Part shown: positions 51,548 to 60,292 of the stretch, piece after piece
How positions within the stretch are numbered: position 1 is the first letter of the stretch
Layout: every line of letters begins with the position of its first letter
Source of the DNA: Enterococcus_C asini_A
GTDB taxonomy: Bacteria; Bacillota; Bacilli; Lactobacillales; Enterococcaceae
Length of the DNA stretch: 64,000 nt
Assembly (NCBI RefSeq): GCF_031928785.1
Contig: NZ_JARQAL010000004.1
Direction: 5' to 3' (one strand)
Program-made: the position numbers and the translations under genes
The notes under the pieces: generated by a model
What the model was told of the DNA's origin: nothing
Databases searched by the model: none
The model's input: the letters and a program-made list of their open reading frames with translations, nothing else

Positions 51548-52141
51548 ATGAATAATGAAAATGAATTTTTAGACTGGAACGGGAGTTTTATTGCTGAGGA
51601 AAGCACGTTCACACTTTTACCAGCAGGGGAATATCCATTTGTAGTAGTTGGTTTTGAACGGAAGATTTACGATGGTAATTCTGACAAAATCCAAAATGGT
51701 ACGCCATTTGCAGAAATTGAAATGGAATTTACTGGCGCAGAAGGAACAACCAAAGTGTTTGATCGCTTGTACATGGTGAAAAAATGGCAATGGAAGCTTA
51801 CGCAATTCTTCACCAGTATTGGTCAATCACCGATTATTGGCCAACCATTTTCACCAAATTGGAGTGCTGTAGTAGGCAGTCAAGGCCGCGCAAAACTAGA
51901 GATTAATAAATATACCAATCGAAATACTGGTAAAGAAGTCAAAAATAATCAAATTGACGAATACCTCGCACCAATGGCAAATACTGGTTTTGTGAGCCAA
52001 GGAAACACGACTCAACCTCAACAAAACTTTGGCCAACAACCTAACTTCAATCAACAGCCAATGCAAAATAATCAGCCACAGCAAGGCTTTAATCAATCGC
52101 AACAGCCACAAGCCGGTGGATTCCAACCAGGGGCATTTTAG
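51548..52141 (+). CDS. DUF669 family phage protein, probable ssDNA-binding role
   Basis: 197 residues: a beta-rich DUF669 domain to about residue 140 (FTLLPAGEYPFVVVGFERK, KLTQFFTSIG) and a Gln/Asn-rich low-complexity tail ending GGFQPGAF. The tail layout recalls single-strand binding proteins, and position between a RecA-like ATPase and a helicase supports a replication role. AGGAGG precedes the ATG. Confidence 0.82.
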   Translation: MNNENEFLDWNGSFIAEESTFTLLPAGEYPFVVVGFERKIYDGNSDKIQNGTPFAEIEMEFTGAEGTTKVFDRLYMVKKWQWKLTQFFTSIGQSPIIGQPFSPNWSAVVGSQGRAKLEINKYTNRNTGKEVKNNQIDEYLAPMANTGFVSQGNTTQPQQNFGQQPNFNQQPMQNNQPQQGFNQSQQPQAGGFQPGAF

Positions 52142-52153
52142 GAGGACGGATCT

Positions 52154-52582
52154 ATGACAAAAGAAATTGATTTGCAACTTTCAGAACTCGCAAACGGCGC
52201 CATTCAAGAAAAATTGAATGGGGAACTTGAAAAAGTATTTGCCAATATCCATGATCCGAATACTTCTGCAACGGCCAAACGTGGGGTAACTATTAAATTG
52301 GAATTTAAGCCAGACGAAAATCGTCAAGTAGTCACTGTATCAAGTGATTTCTCCGTAAAGGTCGCCCCTGTTGAAGGTGTCTCCACCACTGTATTGACTG
52401 GTAAAGACATAGCGACCGGCAAAGTGGAAGCTCATGAATTGAAATCTGTGGCGCCGGGTCAAACCTATATTGATACAGAAGACGGAAAAGTGAAAACGGA
52501 TGTTGGTGTGCCAATTGATGTAATTGAAAAAGAACAAGCGAAGCAACAACAAATTATTGATTTACAACAAAAGAGAGGATGA
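52154..52582 (+). CDS. hypothetical phage protein (142 aa), early operon
   Basis: AGGAGG precedes the ATG. The protein is acidic with a helical start (EIDLQLSELANGAIQEKLNGELEKVF) and a beta core (GVTIKLEFKPDENRQVVTVSSDFSVKVAP). Similar phage genes are often labelled replication terminator-like, but I see no motif that proves it. Confidence 0.72.
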   Translation: MTKEIDLQLSELANGAIQEKLNGELEKVFANIHDPNTSATAKRGVTIKLEFKPDENRQVVTVSSDFSVKVAPVEGVSTTVLTGKDIATGKVEAHELKSVAPGQTYIDTEDGKVKTDVGVPIDVIEKEQAKQQQIIDLQQKRG

Positions 52583-52587
52583 TTTAG

Positions 52588-53334
52588 ATGGATTTAACAG
52601 TAGCATCAATTGATAGATTGGCAGCCTTAGGGGTACGTCCTGATGAACGAATTGTGGAATTAGAAGATGGTCGACTTTTTGGAGTTGACCAAGAGGGGAA
52701 TGTTTCTGAAATCTTCGAGCGCTCTGTGATTGCAAGATATGCTCTGGAAATTAACACTCTTTCTGGATTTGTGAATTATATCAAGTCAAATATTGAACGG
52801 GTTGAAAAACCGATGCTAGTTCATATCAAAAACGAGACCACAGTTTATTTGAGAGGGCCCCTTGAAATTGATGGGGAACGTGAAACATTAGCAAAAGCTA
52901 AAGCCATCGTACCAGATTTTGATTTTGGTTATTTTCTCGATATGGAATCTTTCAACATTGCATTACAATCGAAATTTGTGCCAAATGATCACCGAGCTAT
53001 TTTGCTTCAAGTGATTGGAAATGTGTCTGAAGATAATATCCGCCAAACTGGTGACGATGGTGTGAGCCAAGCAGTTACCATCAATCAAGGTATTGCAACA
53101 AAAGCGGATGTGCGAGTTCCTAACCCAGTGGACTTAGCTCCATACCGCACGTTCTTAGAAGTGGAACAACCTACAAGTCAGTTCATCTTTCGGATGAAGG
53201 ATGGCCCTCGAGGAGCAATCTTTGAAGCGGACGGTGGCGCTTGGCGGAATCAGGCAATCGTGAATATTCGGGAGTATTTGAAAGAGCAGCTATCCGAAGA
53301 AATTGATTCTGGCCGGATTACGATCATTGCTTAA
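52588..53334 (+). CDS. hypothetical phage protein (248 aa), DUF2303-like
   Basis: The middle and end (FIFRMKDGPRGAIFEADGGAWRNQAIVNIREYL) resemble the DUF2303/YfdQ group, which is found in phage early regions. No catalytic motif is evident. GAGAGGATG precedes the ATG by about ten bases; the gene follows its neighbour by five bases. Confidence 0.65.
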   Translation: MDLTVASIDRLAALGVRPDERIVELEDGRLFGVDQEGNVSEIFERSVIARYALEINTLSGFVNYIKSNIERVEKPMLVHIKNETTVYLRGPLEIDGERETLAKAKAIVPDFDFGYFLDMESFNIALQSKFVPNDHRAILLQVIGNVSEDNIRQTGDDGVSQAVTINQGIATKADVRVPNPVDLAPYRTFLEVEQPTSQFIFRMKDGPRGAIFEADGGAWRNQAIVNIREYLKEQLSEEIDSGRITIIA

Positions 53335-53346
53335 GGAGGAATATCA

Positions 53347-53517
53347 ATGGAAATAGAAAAAAAGTCTGCGGTTCAGACATCAAATGAAATATTGAATTAT
53401 TCTTTGTATGAGTCTCTTGCTATATTTGATTCGAATGGTAAAGAAATAGCGAGAATAACACCAATTAGCGTTATTCTCGCAGATGATTATATTTTGAATC
53501 TCAAGCCAAGAGTTTAG
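53347..53517 (+). CDS. small phage protein (56 aa)
   Basis: AAGGAGG precedes the ATG. The sequence MEIEKKSAVQTSNEIL...YESLAIFDSNGKEIARITPISVILADDYIL forms short beta strands without a known motif. It is the last gene before the leftward cassette, and its stop region overlaps the end of the DUF2188 gene by four bases. Confidence 0.62.
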   Translation: MEIEKKSAVQTSNEILNYSLYESLAIFDSNGKEIARITPISVILADDYILNLKPRV

Positions 53518-53738
53518 CCCTTAGGTGGAAACGGATCATTTCCGTAACTATTGCGTTCACGGATTTGACCGTTTCTTCCATGAATGAATAATTCTGAACC
53601 TTGATTTTTTGATATTTGTGTTGCTCGTTCAATAGCTTGTGCTTGAGTATCAAAATGAGCAGTTGCTTTTGAACTCCCGGCAGCTTTTACTTGCCATCCG
53701 CCATTTCCATTTGGTGTAACATGTTGATTTTTTGACAT
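53514..53738 (-). CDS. DUF2188 family protein
   Basis: About 74 residues: NQHVTPNGNGGWQVKAAGSSKATAHFDTQAQAIERATQISKNQGSELFIHGRNGQI is the DUF2188 pattern (histidine, Trp-x-V, regular beta-alpha). The second ATG (53738) is chosen for spacing from GAAAGGAA. It is leftward inside a rightward operon, paired with the DUF1883 gene 14 bases upstream. The function is unknown. Confidence 0.78.
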   Translation of the reverse strand: MSKNQHVTPNGNGGWQVKAAGSSKATAHFDTQAQAIERATQISKNQGSELFIHGRNGQIRERNSYGNDPFPPKG

Positions 53739-53752
53739 AAACATTTTCCTTT

Positions 53753-53992
53753 CTAATTAAAAGAATATTGATAACGAGGTGAGCCATTCACTATGAGATA
53801 CCATCTGCCTGCTTTAGGAGCAGAGATAGTAACTGGCGTTTTAGTAAAATGACCACCATAGTAGCTGAATCTTTGGCCTGTTTGGTATTTTCTAAAGTTG
53901 ATGCTATCAACTAAGAAAACATCAGAAGCATGGCTTAGCTTTACCGTTGCTTGCACCGGGCCATTAGAATCAACGTATGGAATTTTACTCAT
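53753..53992 (-). CDS. DUF1883 family protein
   Basis: 79 residues from the ATG at 53992 (AAAGGAG before it): VKLSHASDVFLVDSINFRKYQTGQRFSYYGGHFTKTPVTISAPKAGRWYLIV matches DUF1883, a small beta-rich domain. It is the first gene of a leftward pair with DUF2188. The function is unknown; the setting suggests a moron. Confidence 0.75.
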   Translation of the reverse strand: MSKIPYVDSNGPVQATVKLSHASDVFLVDSINFRKYQTGQRFSYYGGHFTKTPVTISAPKAGRWYLIVNGSPRYQYSFN

Positions 53993-54156
53993 TAAATTTG
54001 TTCTCCTTTCGTTATTATTTGTATTCAAAAACCAGCTGGGAGAGTGCCTTTGGCAAGTCAGGTTCTTGATTACAGTTCTATTTTATGATGATTTAAATCC
54101 ACTATGGTTACAATAACTTTACGGAACGTTACGGTTTTATGTTTATTCTGAAACAT

Positions 54157-54193
54157 ACACAATATATTGTGTGTTTAAGGCTGTTATAACAGC
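54157..54193. promoter_or_regulatory. two palindromic operators upstream of the cassette regulator
   Basis: ACACAATATATTGTGT (54157-54172) and GCTGTTATAACAGC (54180-54193) are perfect palindromes, 7 bases apart, between the leftward DUF1883 gene and the rightward XRE gene. Different sequences suggest two binding proteins or two classes of site. Confidence 0.6.
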
Positions 54194-54235
54194 TTAATAC
54201 CTATATGTGGTGTTGTTTGAAAGTGGGGGATAAAA

Positions 54236-54439
54236 ATGTTGAATAACGACCTAATTGCTAAAAAAATGAGCGAAAAAAAGCTAAATGATGCTCAGATATG
54301 TAGAAAACTAGGCGTTTCTAGAGGACATATTACAAAAATATTACAAAATAAAATTATTGACCCACGATTCAGCTTAGTATGCGGGTTAGCCGATTATCTT
54401 GAAATTGATCTAGAAGATATAAGGAGAAAAGGTGATTAG
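54236..54439 (+). CDS. small XRE regulator inside the prophage (67 aa)
   Basis: Single helix-turn-helix: KLNDAQICRKLGVSRGHITKILQNKIIDPRFSLVCGLADYLEIDLEDI. It lies between the leftward DUF1883/DUF2188 pair and the helicase, with palindromes just upstream. GTGGGGGA precedes the ATG. It may control the cassette, the helicase operon or both. Confidence 0.78.
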   Translation: MLNNDLIAKKMSEKKLNDAQICRKLGVSRGHITKILQNKIIDPRFSLVCGLADYLEIDLEDIRRKGD

Positions 54440-56032
54440 ATGCAATTAAGACCATACCAACAGGAAGCCCGTGAAGCCATTCAACGGGAATGGTCAGAAG
54501 GCAAAAAACGAACACTTTTGGTTTTACCAACAGGATGTGGCAAGACCATCGTGTTCTCAAAAGTAATAGAAGACCGGGTGCGTGAGGGCGAGCGTGTGCT
54601 TGTCCTCGCACATCGCGGGGAATTACTTGACCAGGCTTCCGATAAACTAGAAAAGTCGACAGGACTCAAAACAGCAACCGAAAAAGCGGAACAGACCAGC
54701 GTCGGAAGTTTTTTCCGGGTAGTCGTTGGATCCGTACAGACCATGCAACGGGAGAAACGGCTTAGCCAGTTTCCTCCCGATTATTTTGACACGATAGTCG
54801 TAGACGAGGCGCACCATTGCATTAGTGATGGCTATCAGCGAGTGTTACAGCATTTCGAACAATCAAATGTTCTTGGTGTTACCGCTACCCCTGACCGTGG
54901 AGATATGCGAAACCTGGGAACTTATTTTGAATCTTTGGCTTATGAGTACACATTGCCAAAGGCCATCAAAGAAGGCTTTCTTTCCCCAATTAAAGCTTTG
55001 ACGATTCCACTAAAATTAGACCTCTCAGCCGTGAAACAACAAGCCGGTGATTTCTCTACCAAGGATTTAGGTACTGCACTAGACCCATATCTCTATCAGA
55101 TAGCAGACGAAATGGCAAAGCACTGTAAAAACAGGAAATCAGTTGTTTTCTTGCCATTAGTCAAAACATCTAAGAAGTTCCGGGATATTCTGAACGAACG
55201 AGGATTTCGTGCAGCAGAGGTCAACGGCGAATCCAAAGACCGGGCAGAAATCCTAGAAGACTTTGAAAATGATAAGTACAACGTCCTTTGCAACTCCATG
55301 CTTTTAACGGAAGGTTGGGACAGCCCAGCGGTGGATTGTATCGTAGTTCTCAGACCGACGAAAGTACGATCGCTCTACAGTCAAATGGTAGGGCGAGGAA
55401 CTCGATTATTTCCCGGAAAAGAAGAACTACTCTTGTTGGATTTTCTCTGGCATACCGAACGCCATGAGCTTTGCCATCCAGCTCATTTGATTGCTGCTAC
55501 TGATGATGTGGCCAAGAAAATGACCGAAAACATCGAGGAGGCTGGGGCAGAAGGAATCGCTCTTGATCTTGAAGAAGCGGAAGCACAAGCAGAAAAAGAC
55601 GTTGTGGCCGAACGAGAAGAAGCCTTGGCTAAACAGCTAGCCGAAATGCGGAAACGAAAACGCAAGCTAGTAGATCCATTGCAATTTGAAATGTCCATCC
55701 AAGCAGAAGATCTTACAAGCTATGTTCCTTCCTTTGGTTGGGAAATGGGGCCACCGTCTGATGCTCAGCTCAAGAGTTTGGAGAAATCTGGTATTTTACC
55801 TGATACCGTGGATAATGCTGGAAAAGCTTCTCTACTTTTAGAAAGATTAGACCGCCGGCGTCGGGAAGGATTGGCCACACCAAAACAGATTCGAATTTTA
55901 GAACGGTACAATTTCCGCAATGTCGGAACGTGGTCCTTTGAAGTCTCAAGCAAGATGATTTCTCGCATCGCGGCTAGTGGCTGGCGAGTTCCACACGGCT
56001 TGTCGCCTGCACAATATGTGCCGGAGGGATAA
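54440..56032 (+). CDS. phage DEAD/DEAH-box helicase (SSL2-like superfamily 2)
   Basis: 530 residues: Walker A VLPTGCGKTIVFS, Walker B VVDEAHHC (DEAH), motif III VTATPDRGD, and motif VI QMVGRGTRLFPGK. A coiled region (375-420) and a small C-terminal domain follow. It should unwind DNA for phage replication. The ATG follows the XRE stop directly, with AAGGTGA upstream. Confidence 0.9.
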   Translation: MQLRPYQQEAREAIQREWSEGKKRTLLVLPTGCGKTIVFSKVIEDRVREGERVLVLAHRGELLDQASDKLEKSTGLKTATEKAEQTSVGSFFRVVVGSVQTMQREKRLSQFPPDYFDTIVVDEAHHCISDGYQRVLQHFEQSNVLGVTATPDRGDMRNLGTYFESLAYEYTLPKAIKEGFLSPIKALTIPLKLDLSAVKQQAGDFSTKDLGTALDPYLYQIADEMAKHCKNRKSVVFLPLVKTSKKFRDILNERGFRAAEVNGESKDRAEILEDFENDKYNVLCNSMLLTEGWDSPAVDCIVVLRPTKVRSLYSQMVGRGTRLFPGKEELLLLDFLWHTERHELCHPAHLIAATDDVAKKMTENIEEAGAEGIALDLEEAEAQAEKDVVAEREEALAKQLAEMRKRKRKLVDPLQFEMSIQAEDLTSYVPSFGWEMGPPSDAQLKSLEKSGILPDTVDNAGKASLLLERLDRRRREGLATPKQIRILERYNFRNVGTWSFEVSSKMISRIAASGWRVPHGLSPAQYVPEG

Positions 56033-56035
56033 CTG

Positions 56036-56221
56036 ATGCCAAAGAAGAAAATACGTATGATTGTTGAGAAATTTGGCTATCAAGGCTTGCGAAAGTACCG
56101 CCAAATTGACGACGAACATTTCTCGGTGATGACGGCCTGTAAGACAAAATTAGTGATTAATATCCGGACACGGGAATGTTTCCGTTGGAATCCGTATACG
56201 AAGAAACTGGTGAAACTATGA
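56036..56221 (+). CDS. small basic phage protein (61 aa)
   Basis: A compact basic protein (MPKKKIRMIVEKFGYQGLRKYRQID...CFRWNPYTKKLVKL) without a known motif. It is three bases after the helicase stop, with GGAGGG before the ATG, and its stop overlaps the primase-helicase start (ATGA). Confidence 0.68.
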   Translation: MPKKKIRMIVEKFGYQGLRKYRQIDDEHFSVMTACKTKLVINIRTRECFRWNPYTKKLVKL

Positions 56222-58464
56222 GTGAGAACAAAGTTGATTTAATTGAATTACTTGAATATGTTGATCCAGCGATGCTGAATTATCAGGAATGGGTCAACAT
56301 AGGCATGGCCCTTAAACATGAAGGCTACACCGTTAATGATTGGGATGAATGGAGTCAACGAGATCCCGGACGTTATCACGACGGCGAAGTTGAAAAGAAA
56401 TGGAATACCTTTCAAGGAACCAACTCACCTGTAACTGGTGCTACCATTACTCAGCTGGCCAAGGACAATGGTTGGCACTCCCATTATAGCGACGATGATA
56501 ATTCTTTCCTCGATTGGGGGGATAGTTTTATCGCCACCGACGTAGACAAAGGGTACAAGTTAGTCAAAACAGATTGGGTTCTAGGGAAAGAAATCAAAGA
56601 GCCGACCGAGCAGAATTGGAATCCATCCAATGAGGTGGTCAAGTATTTAGAAGCACTTTTTGCTCCGGGGGATATCGTCGGCTATGTGAACGATGGCTAT
56701 CTCCATACAAAAGGCGAAACAGAAAAGTGGCTACCCAAAGCGGGTGTATACACCAAGACAGCTGGCGAAATCATCGACGGGCTTCGACGGTATCAAGGAG
56801 ATATTGGCGCTGTAATGGGAGACCCTAACCCGAATAGTGGTGCTTGGATTCGTTTCAATCCCTTAGATGGTCAAGGAGTGAAAAACGATAATGTAGTCGA
56901 TTTTCGCTATGCGTTAGTCGAATCCGATAACATGGACATTGCCCAACAAAACGAAATTATTCGGGAGCTAGAACTACCTGTGGTTACTTTGACTTATTCT
57001 GGTGGAAAATCTCTCCACGCCATCGTGAAAGTCGATGCCGTCAATTATCCGCAGTATCAAGAACGTGTGGACTATCTTTATAAGATTGTCGAGAAAAACG
57101 GACTACGGGTGGATAAACAGAACAAGAATCCTTCTCGGCTGACACGCCTTCCCGGATTCATCCGAGGCGAGAAGAAACAATTCCTTGTGGACACCAATAT
57201 TGGGAAAGCTTCCTGGGAGGAATGGCAAGAATACATTGAGGATATGAATGACAATCTTCCGGATCCCGAAAGCCTAGCTGATTTATTTGAAACGAAAATC
57301 GAACTGGCTCCCGAGTTAATCGGTGGCGTTTTACGTCAAGGGCATAAGATGTTGATTGCTGGTCCGTCAAAAGCCGGAAAGTCTTTTTCACTGATGCAGC
57401 TTTCCATAGCCATCGCTGAGGGACGTCAGTGGATGGGTTTCAATTGTACTCAGGGAAAAGTCCTGTATGTCAATCTGGAATTAGATGAGAAATCCGCCAA
57501 GATGCGATTTATCGAAATTTACAATCGGCTTGGCCAAGGTCATGAACATGTTTCAAATATTGATGTCTGGAATCTTCGTGGGAAAACTTCTCCAATGGAC
57601 AAGCTGGCACCTAAGCTAATCCGTCGGGCACAAAAGGAAAACTACATCGCAGTCATCATTGACCCGATTTACAAAGTTCTAACTGGTGATGAAAACAGTG
57701 CCCATGAGATGGCTAACTTTACAAATCAGTTTGACAAAATTGCTACTGAACTAGGATGCGCAGTGATCTACTGTCATCACCATTCAAAAGGTAGCCAAGG
57801 TGGCAAGAACTCGATGGACCGTTCTTCTGGTTCGGGAGTTTTTGCCCGGGATCCCGATGCTATTTTGGACTTGATTGAACTACCAGTCACTGAAGACCGA
57901 TACATGGCTATGGAGAATGAAGCAATTTGTAAAGTTTACTACGATGCAATTCAGAAATACAATCCTGGCTATTCTAATATCAGTCTGGATGACCAGTTCA
58001 GCAAAAAGCAAATGCAGCACCATCTTATGTCGGCCATTCACGCCCAGCCAATTTTGAAAGAGATTGAAGATCAAAAAAATGCGGCTATTGAATCAGCAAG
58101 GCAAGCTACTGCTTGGCGGCTGGAAGGAACCTTGCGAGAGTTTCCAAAATTCAAGCCGGTGAATGCCTGGTTTAAATATCCGATTCACATTTTGGATGAA
58201 TCACTACAGGATATTAAGTTAGAAGAGGACCCCAAAGAAAATTGGCGAAAAGGAACGAAAAAATCTAATGAGTCCAGGGCTGAAAAGAGCAAGCGAGAGT
58301 TGGAGGAGGCATTCAATGTTTTGAGTGAAGATGGTGGGCCAGTTGATGTAAATCAAATCGCAGACTATTTAGAGATAGCGAGAAATACAGTTTATACTCG
58401 TACAAAAAAACATAATGGTTTCAAAATTGAAGGTGGATACATGTCGAAAAATAAACAAGAATAG
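56218..58464 (+). CDS. phage primase-helicase (PriCT-2, primase-like and RepA-type helicase domains)
   Basis: 748 residues from ATG at 56218. Residues 5-85 resemble the PriCT-2 domain (VDPAMLNYQEWVNIGMALKHEG). A primase-like part (150-360) includes LTYSGGKSLHAIVKVDA and PSRLTRLPGFIRG. A RecA-type helicase core follows with Walker A IAGPSKAGKSFSLMQ and VLYVNLELDEKSAKMR. A C-terminal winged helix (VDVNQIADYLEIARNTVYTRTKK) closes it. It should start replication at the adjoining repeat region. The frame from 56176 is not used because it overlaps the 61-aa gene. Confidence 0.85.
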   Translation: MSENKVDLIELLEYVDPAMLNYQEWVNIGMALKHEGYTVNDWDEWSQRDPGRYHDGEVEKKWNTFQGTNSPVTGATITQLAKDNGWHSHYSDDDNSFLDWGDSFIATDVDKGYKLVKTDWVLGKEIKEPTEQNWNPSNEVVKYLEALFAPGDIVGYVNDGYLHTKGETEKWLPKAGVYTKTAGEIIDGLRRYQGDIGAVMGDPNPNSGAWIRFNPLDGQGVKNDNVVDFRYALVESDNMDIAQQNEIIRELELPVVTLTYSGGKSLHAIVKVDAVNYPQYQERVDYLYKIVEKNGLRVDKQNKNPSRLTRLPGFIRGEKKQFLVDTNIGKASWEEWQEYIEDMNDNLPDPESLADLFETKIELAPELIGGVLRQGHKMLIAGPSKAGKSFSLMQLSIAIAEGRQWMGFNCTQGKVLYVNLELDEKSAKMRFIEIYNRLGQGHEHVSNIDVWNLRGKTSPMDKLAPKLIRRAQKENYIAVIIDPIYKVLTGDENSAHEMANFTNQFDKIATELGCAVIYCHHHSKGSQGGKNSMDRSSGSGVFARDPDAILDLIELPVTEDRYMAMENEAICKVYYDAIQKYNPGYSNISLDDQFSKKQMQHHLMSAIHAQPILKEIEDQKNAAIESARQATAWRLEGTLREFPKFKPVNAWFKYPIHILDESLQDIKLEEDPKENWRKGTKKSNESRAEKSKRELEEAFNVLSEDGGPVDVNQIADYLEIARNTVYTRTKKHNGFKIEGGYMSKNKQE

Positions 58465-58707
58465 TTGTCGGTTCTATTTAGCTCCGACTGGCTCCGACAA
58501 AACAAAGTTCACGGTAACGGGCTAAATAGCTCCGACTGGCTCCGACAGCTTCAAAAACGTTGTCACACCGCTGTCCGCTATCCTTGTCTACTCTCCTTGT
58601 TCCAAGGATAGAGTAGACAAAAGGATACAGCAAGACAATTTTTAGACTAGACAAGGAGAAAGGAAAAAAGAAATCTGAAAATAAAATAACAGAAAGTAGT
58701 GAATTAG
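58465..58707. other. repeat-rich region, putative phage replication origin
   Basis: No gene is seen. TAGCTCCGACTGGCTCCGAC occurs at 58479 and again at 58527, each followed by A. TTGTCGG (58465) pairs with CCGACAA (58494). A long hairpin has ATCCTT-GTCTACTCT (58580-58594) against AGAGTAGAC-AA-AAGGAT (58610-58626). AGACAA recurs several times after it. The position right after the primase-helicase gene supports an origin. Confidence 0.6.
58479..58547. repeat. 21-bp direct repeat pair (candidate iterons)
   Basis: Copies at 58479-58499 and 58527-58547 are identical, 48 bp apart, and each contains the shorter repeat GCTCCGAC twice. Confidence 0.85.
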
Positions 58708-58938
58708 GTGAAAAAGCGAGTTAGAAGTAAAAAATTAGATGTTTTGAATAAAATGCCTCCTTTATATCATAAGCTTCCCAATAAAGAATTTAATGTTGAG
58801 GAAAGCGAAGTGTTAAATTGGATTTCGTTTCAAAGCGAATTATTAGATTGGTTGAGAGGGTACGCAAAGGATGCAGGATATATAGTCTATGATTCGGAAA
58901 CGGGGAAATGGCAAGGAGTGAATTATTCTGATGACTGA
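58708..58938 (+). CDS. hypothetical phage protein (76 aa)
   Basis: GTG start, with only a weak ribosome binding site. The product is basic at the N-terminus and has a helical, Trp-containing end (VLNWISFQSELLDWLRGYAKDAGYIVYDSETGKWQGVNY). It overlaps the RusA start by eight bases, as tightly packed phage genes do. The family is not recognised. Confidence 0.6.
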   Translation: MKKRVRSKKLDVLNKMPPLYHKLPNKEFNVEESEVLNWISFQSELLDWLRGYAKDAGYIVYDSETGKWQGVNYSDD

Positions 58939-59326
58939 ATTTTTCATGCCAATGAAGCCACCAACGACGACTCACCAACAGAAGCAAGTCACTGTCAAAA
59001 ATGGGAAGCCGATATTTTATGAACCACCAGATTTAGTAGCAGCACGAGCTAAGTTGACAGCACACCTGGGACCGAACACGCCAGAGAAAAAGTTTACTGG
59101 ACCGGTTCGATTGATTGCTAAGTGGTGTTTCCCCTTGTCGGGAAAACATCAGGATGGGGAGTGGAAAGCGACTAAGCCGGATGTAGATAATTTGCAAAAA
59201 TTATTATTAGATTGTTGCACAGATCTAGGCTTTTGGTCAGATGACAAATTAATTGTAAGCATGGTGGTTGAAAAGTTTTATTCAAAACTACCTGGTATAT
59301 ATATCAAAATTATGGAGGTGGATTGA
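58931..59326 (+). CDS. rusA: RusA-family Holliday junction resolvase
   Basis: 131 residues with the family core KPDVDNLQKLLLDCCTDLGFWSDDKLIV holding the catalytic aspartates, and a start VKNGKPIFYEPP. RusA cuts four-way junctions, probably clearing branched phage DNA before packaging. The gene follows with an 8-base overlap. Confidence 0.9.
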   Translation: MTEFFMPMKPPTTTHQQKQVTVKNGKPIFYEPPDLVAARAKLTAHLGPNTPEKKFTGPVRLIAKWCFPLSGKHQDGEWKATKPDVDNLQKLLLDCCTDLGFWSDDKLIVSMVVEKFYSKLPGIYIKIMEVD

Positions 59327-59328
59327 AT

Positions 59329-59943
59329 ATGAAGAAAATTGATTTAACTGGGAAAAAATTTGGCCGTTTGACGGTATTAGCTGAATCTGGAAGGAATAGA
59401 AATAATCATATTATTTGGTTATGTAAGTGTGATTGTGGAAATGAAAAAAATGTGTTAGGTGATAGTTTGCGACGAGGTCATACTTTGAGTTGTGGTTGCT
59501 TAGCCTTGGAAAAATTAAGCAAGAGAAGCTATAAGCATGGATATAGTAATGAACGGTTGTATCGAATTTGGGCTGGAATCAAAACAAGAACTACAAATAA
59601 AAATAGGAGGGAATATCCTAACTACGGTGGTCGGGGAATTAGAATGTGTAGTGAATGGTTTAGTGATTATTTGGTATTTCGAAAATGGGCATTGGAAAAT
59701 GGGTATAGTGATTCATTATCAATAGATCGTATTGACGTTAATGGAAATTACGAACCTTCTAACTGCCGTTGGGCCAATGAAAATGTTCAAATGAACAATC
59801 AAAGATCGAATCACTTAATTACTTGTAACGGAAAAACTCAGAATATTGCTCAATGGTCAAGGGAAACAGGAATTCCAAGACCTACAATCTCTAGTAGAAT
59901 TTTCAAGTATAAAATGACTCCTGAGAAAGCGTTACAGCCATGA
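59329..59943 (+). CDS. AP2/HNH-like homing endonuclease, copy 2
   Basis: 204 residues from ATG at 59329 (GGAGGTG eight bases upstream). It parallels the gene at 49986: KKFGRLTVLAE, WLCKCDCGN, LSCGC, YGGRGIRMCSEWFSDYLVFRKWA and IDRIDVNGNYEPSNCRW. It adds about 45 C-terminal residues with a helix-turn-helix-like part (NIAQWSRETGIPRPTISSRI) for DNA recognition. It lies between rusA and the next gene with overlapping ends, as a mobile insertion would. Confidence 0.8.
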   Translation: MKKIDLTGKKFGRLTVLAESGRNRNNHIIWLCKCDCGNEKNVLGDSLRRGHTLSCGCLALEKLSKRSYKHGYSNERLYRIWAGIKTRTTNKNRREYPNYGGRGIRMCSEWFSDYLVFRKWALENGYSDSLSIDRIDVNGNYEPSNCRWANENVQMNNQRSNHLITCNGKTQNIAQWSRETGIPRPTISSRIFKYKMTPEKALQP

Positions 59944-60194
59944 TGGACTGGAAAGCATTCTTTGATGATCTGCAAAAATGGATGGCAGCGTCGAATCAAG
60001 TTCTCCAACGGTGCCCTTTAGATTCAGATGAATATTGGGGCTGGTTAATTCAATCTGGATCTGATTTATGTAAGAAGTACCAGAATCATCCATTGGCTAT
60101 GGCTTTTATGTCAGCAATATGGTCATATCAGGAGAAAATTTACCAAGTAAACAAAGAGGGTGAGTCGTCATCTACGAATGGGTCAATACGCTGA
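59940..60194 (+). CDS. hypothetical phage protein (84 aa)
   Basis: ATG at 59940 (or 59943) overlaps the endonuclease stop. The protein is helical and Trp-rich (DWKAFFDDLQKWMAASNQVLQ, YWGWLIQSGSDLCKKYQ), with no motif I know. Confidence 0.65.
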   Translation: MMDWKAFFDDLQKWMAASNQVLQRCPLDSDEYWGWLIQSGSDLCKKYQNHPLAMAFMSAIWSYQEKIYQVNKEGESSSTNGSIR

Positions 60195-60292
60195 CGAATA
60201 TTAATGAAGAGTTATCTGATTTATATATTTGTCTGGAACTAAATGAGAGAGAGCTTAGTCGCTGGTCGAATTTTATTGATGGCGATGGTGAT

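Noticed and set aside
53450..53480. 11-bp inverted repeat (GCGAGAATAAC, GTTATTCTCGC) as a terminator
   Set aside because: It lies inside the 56-aa coding frame and no T-run follows on either strand.
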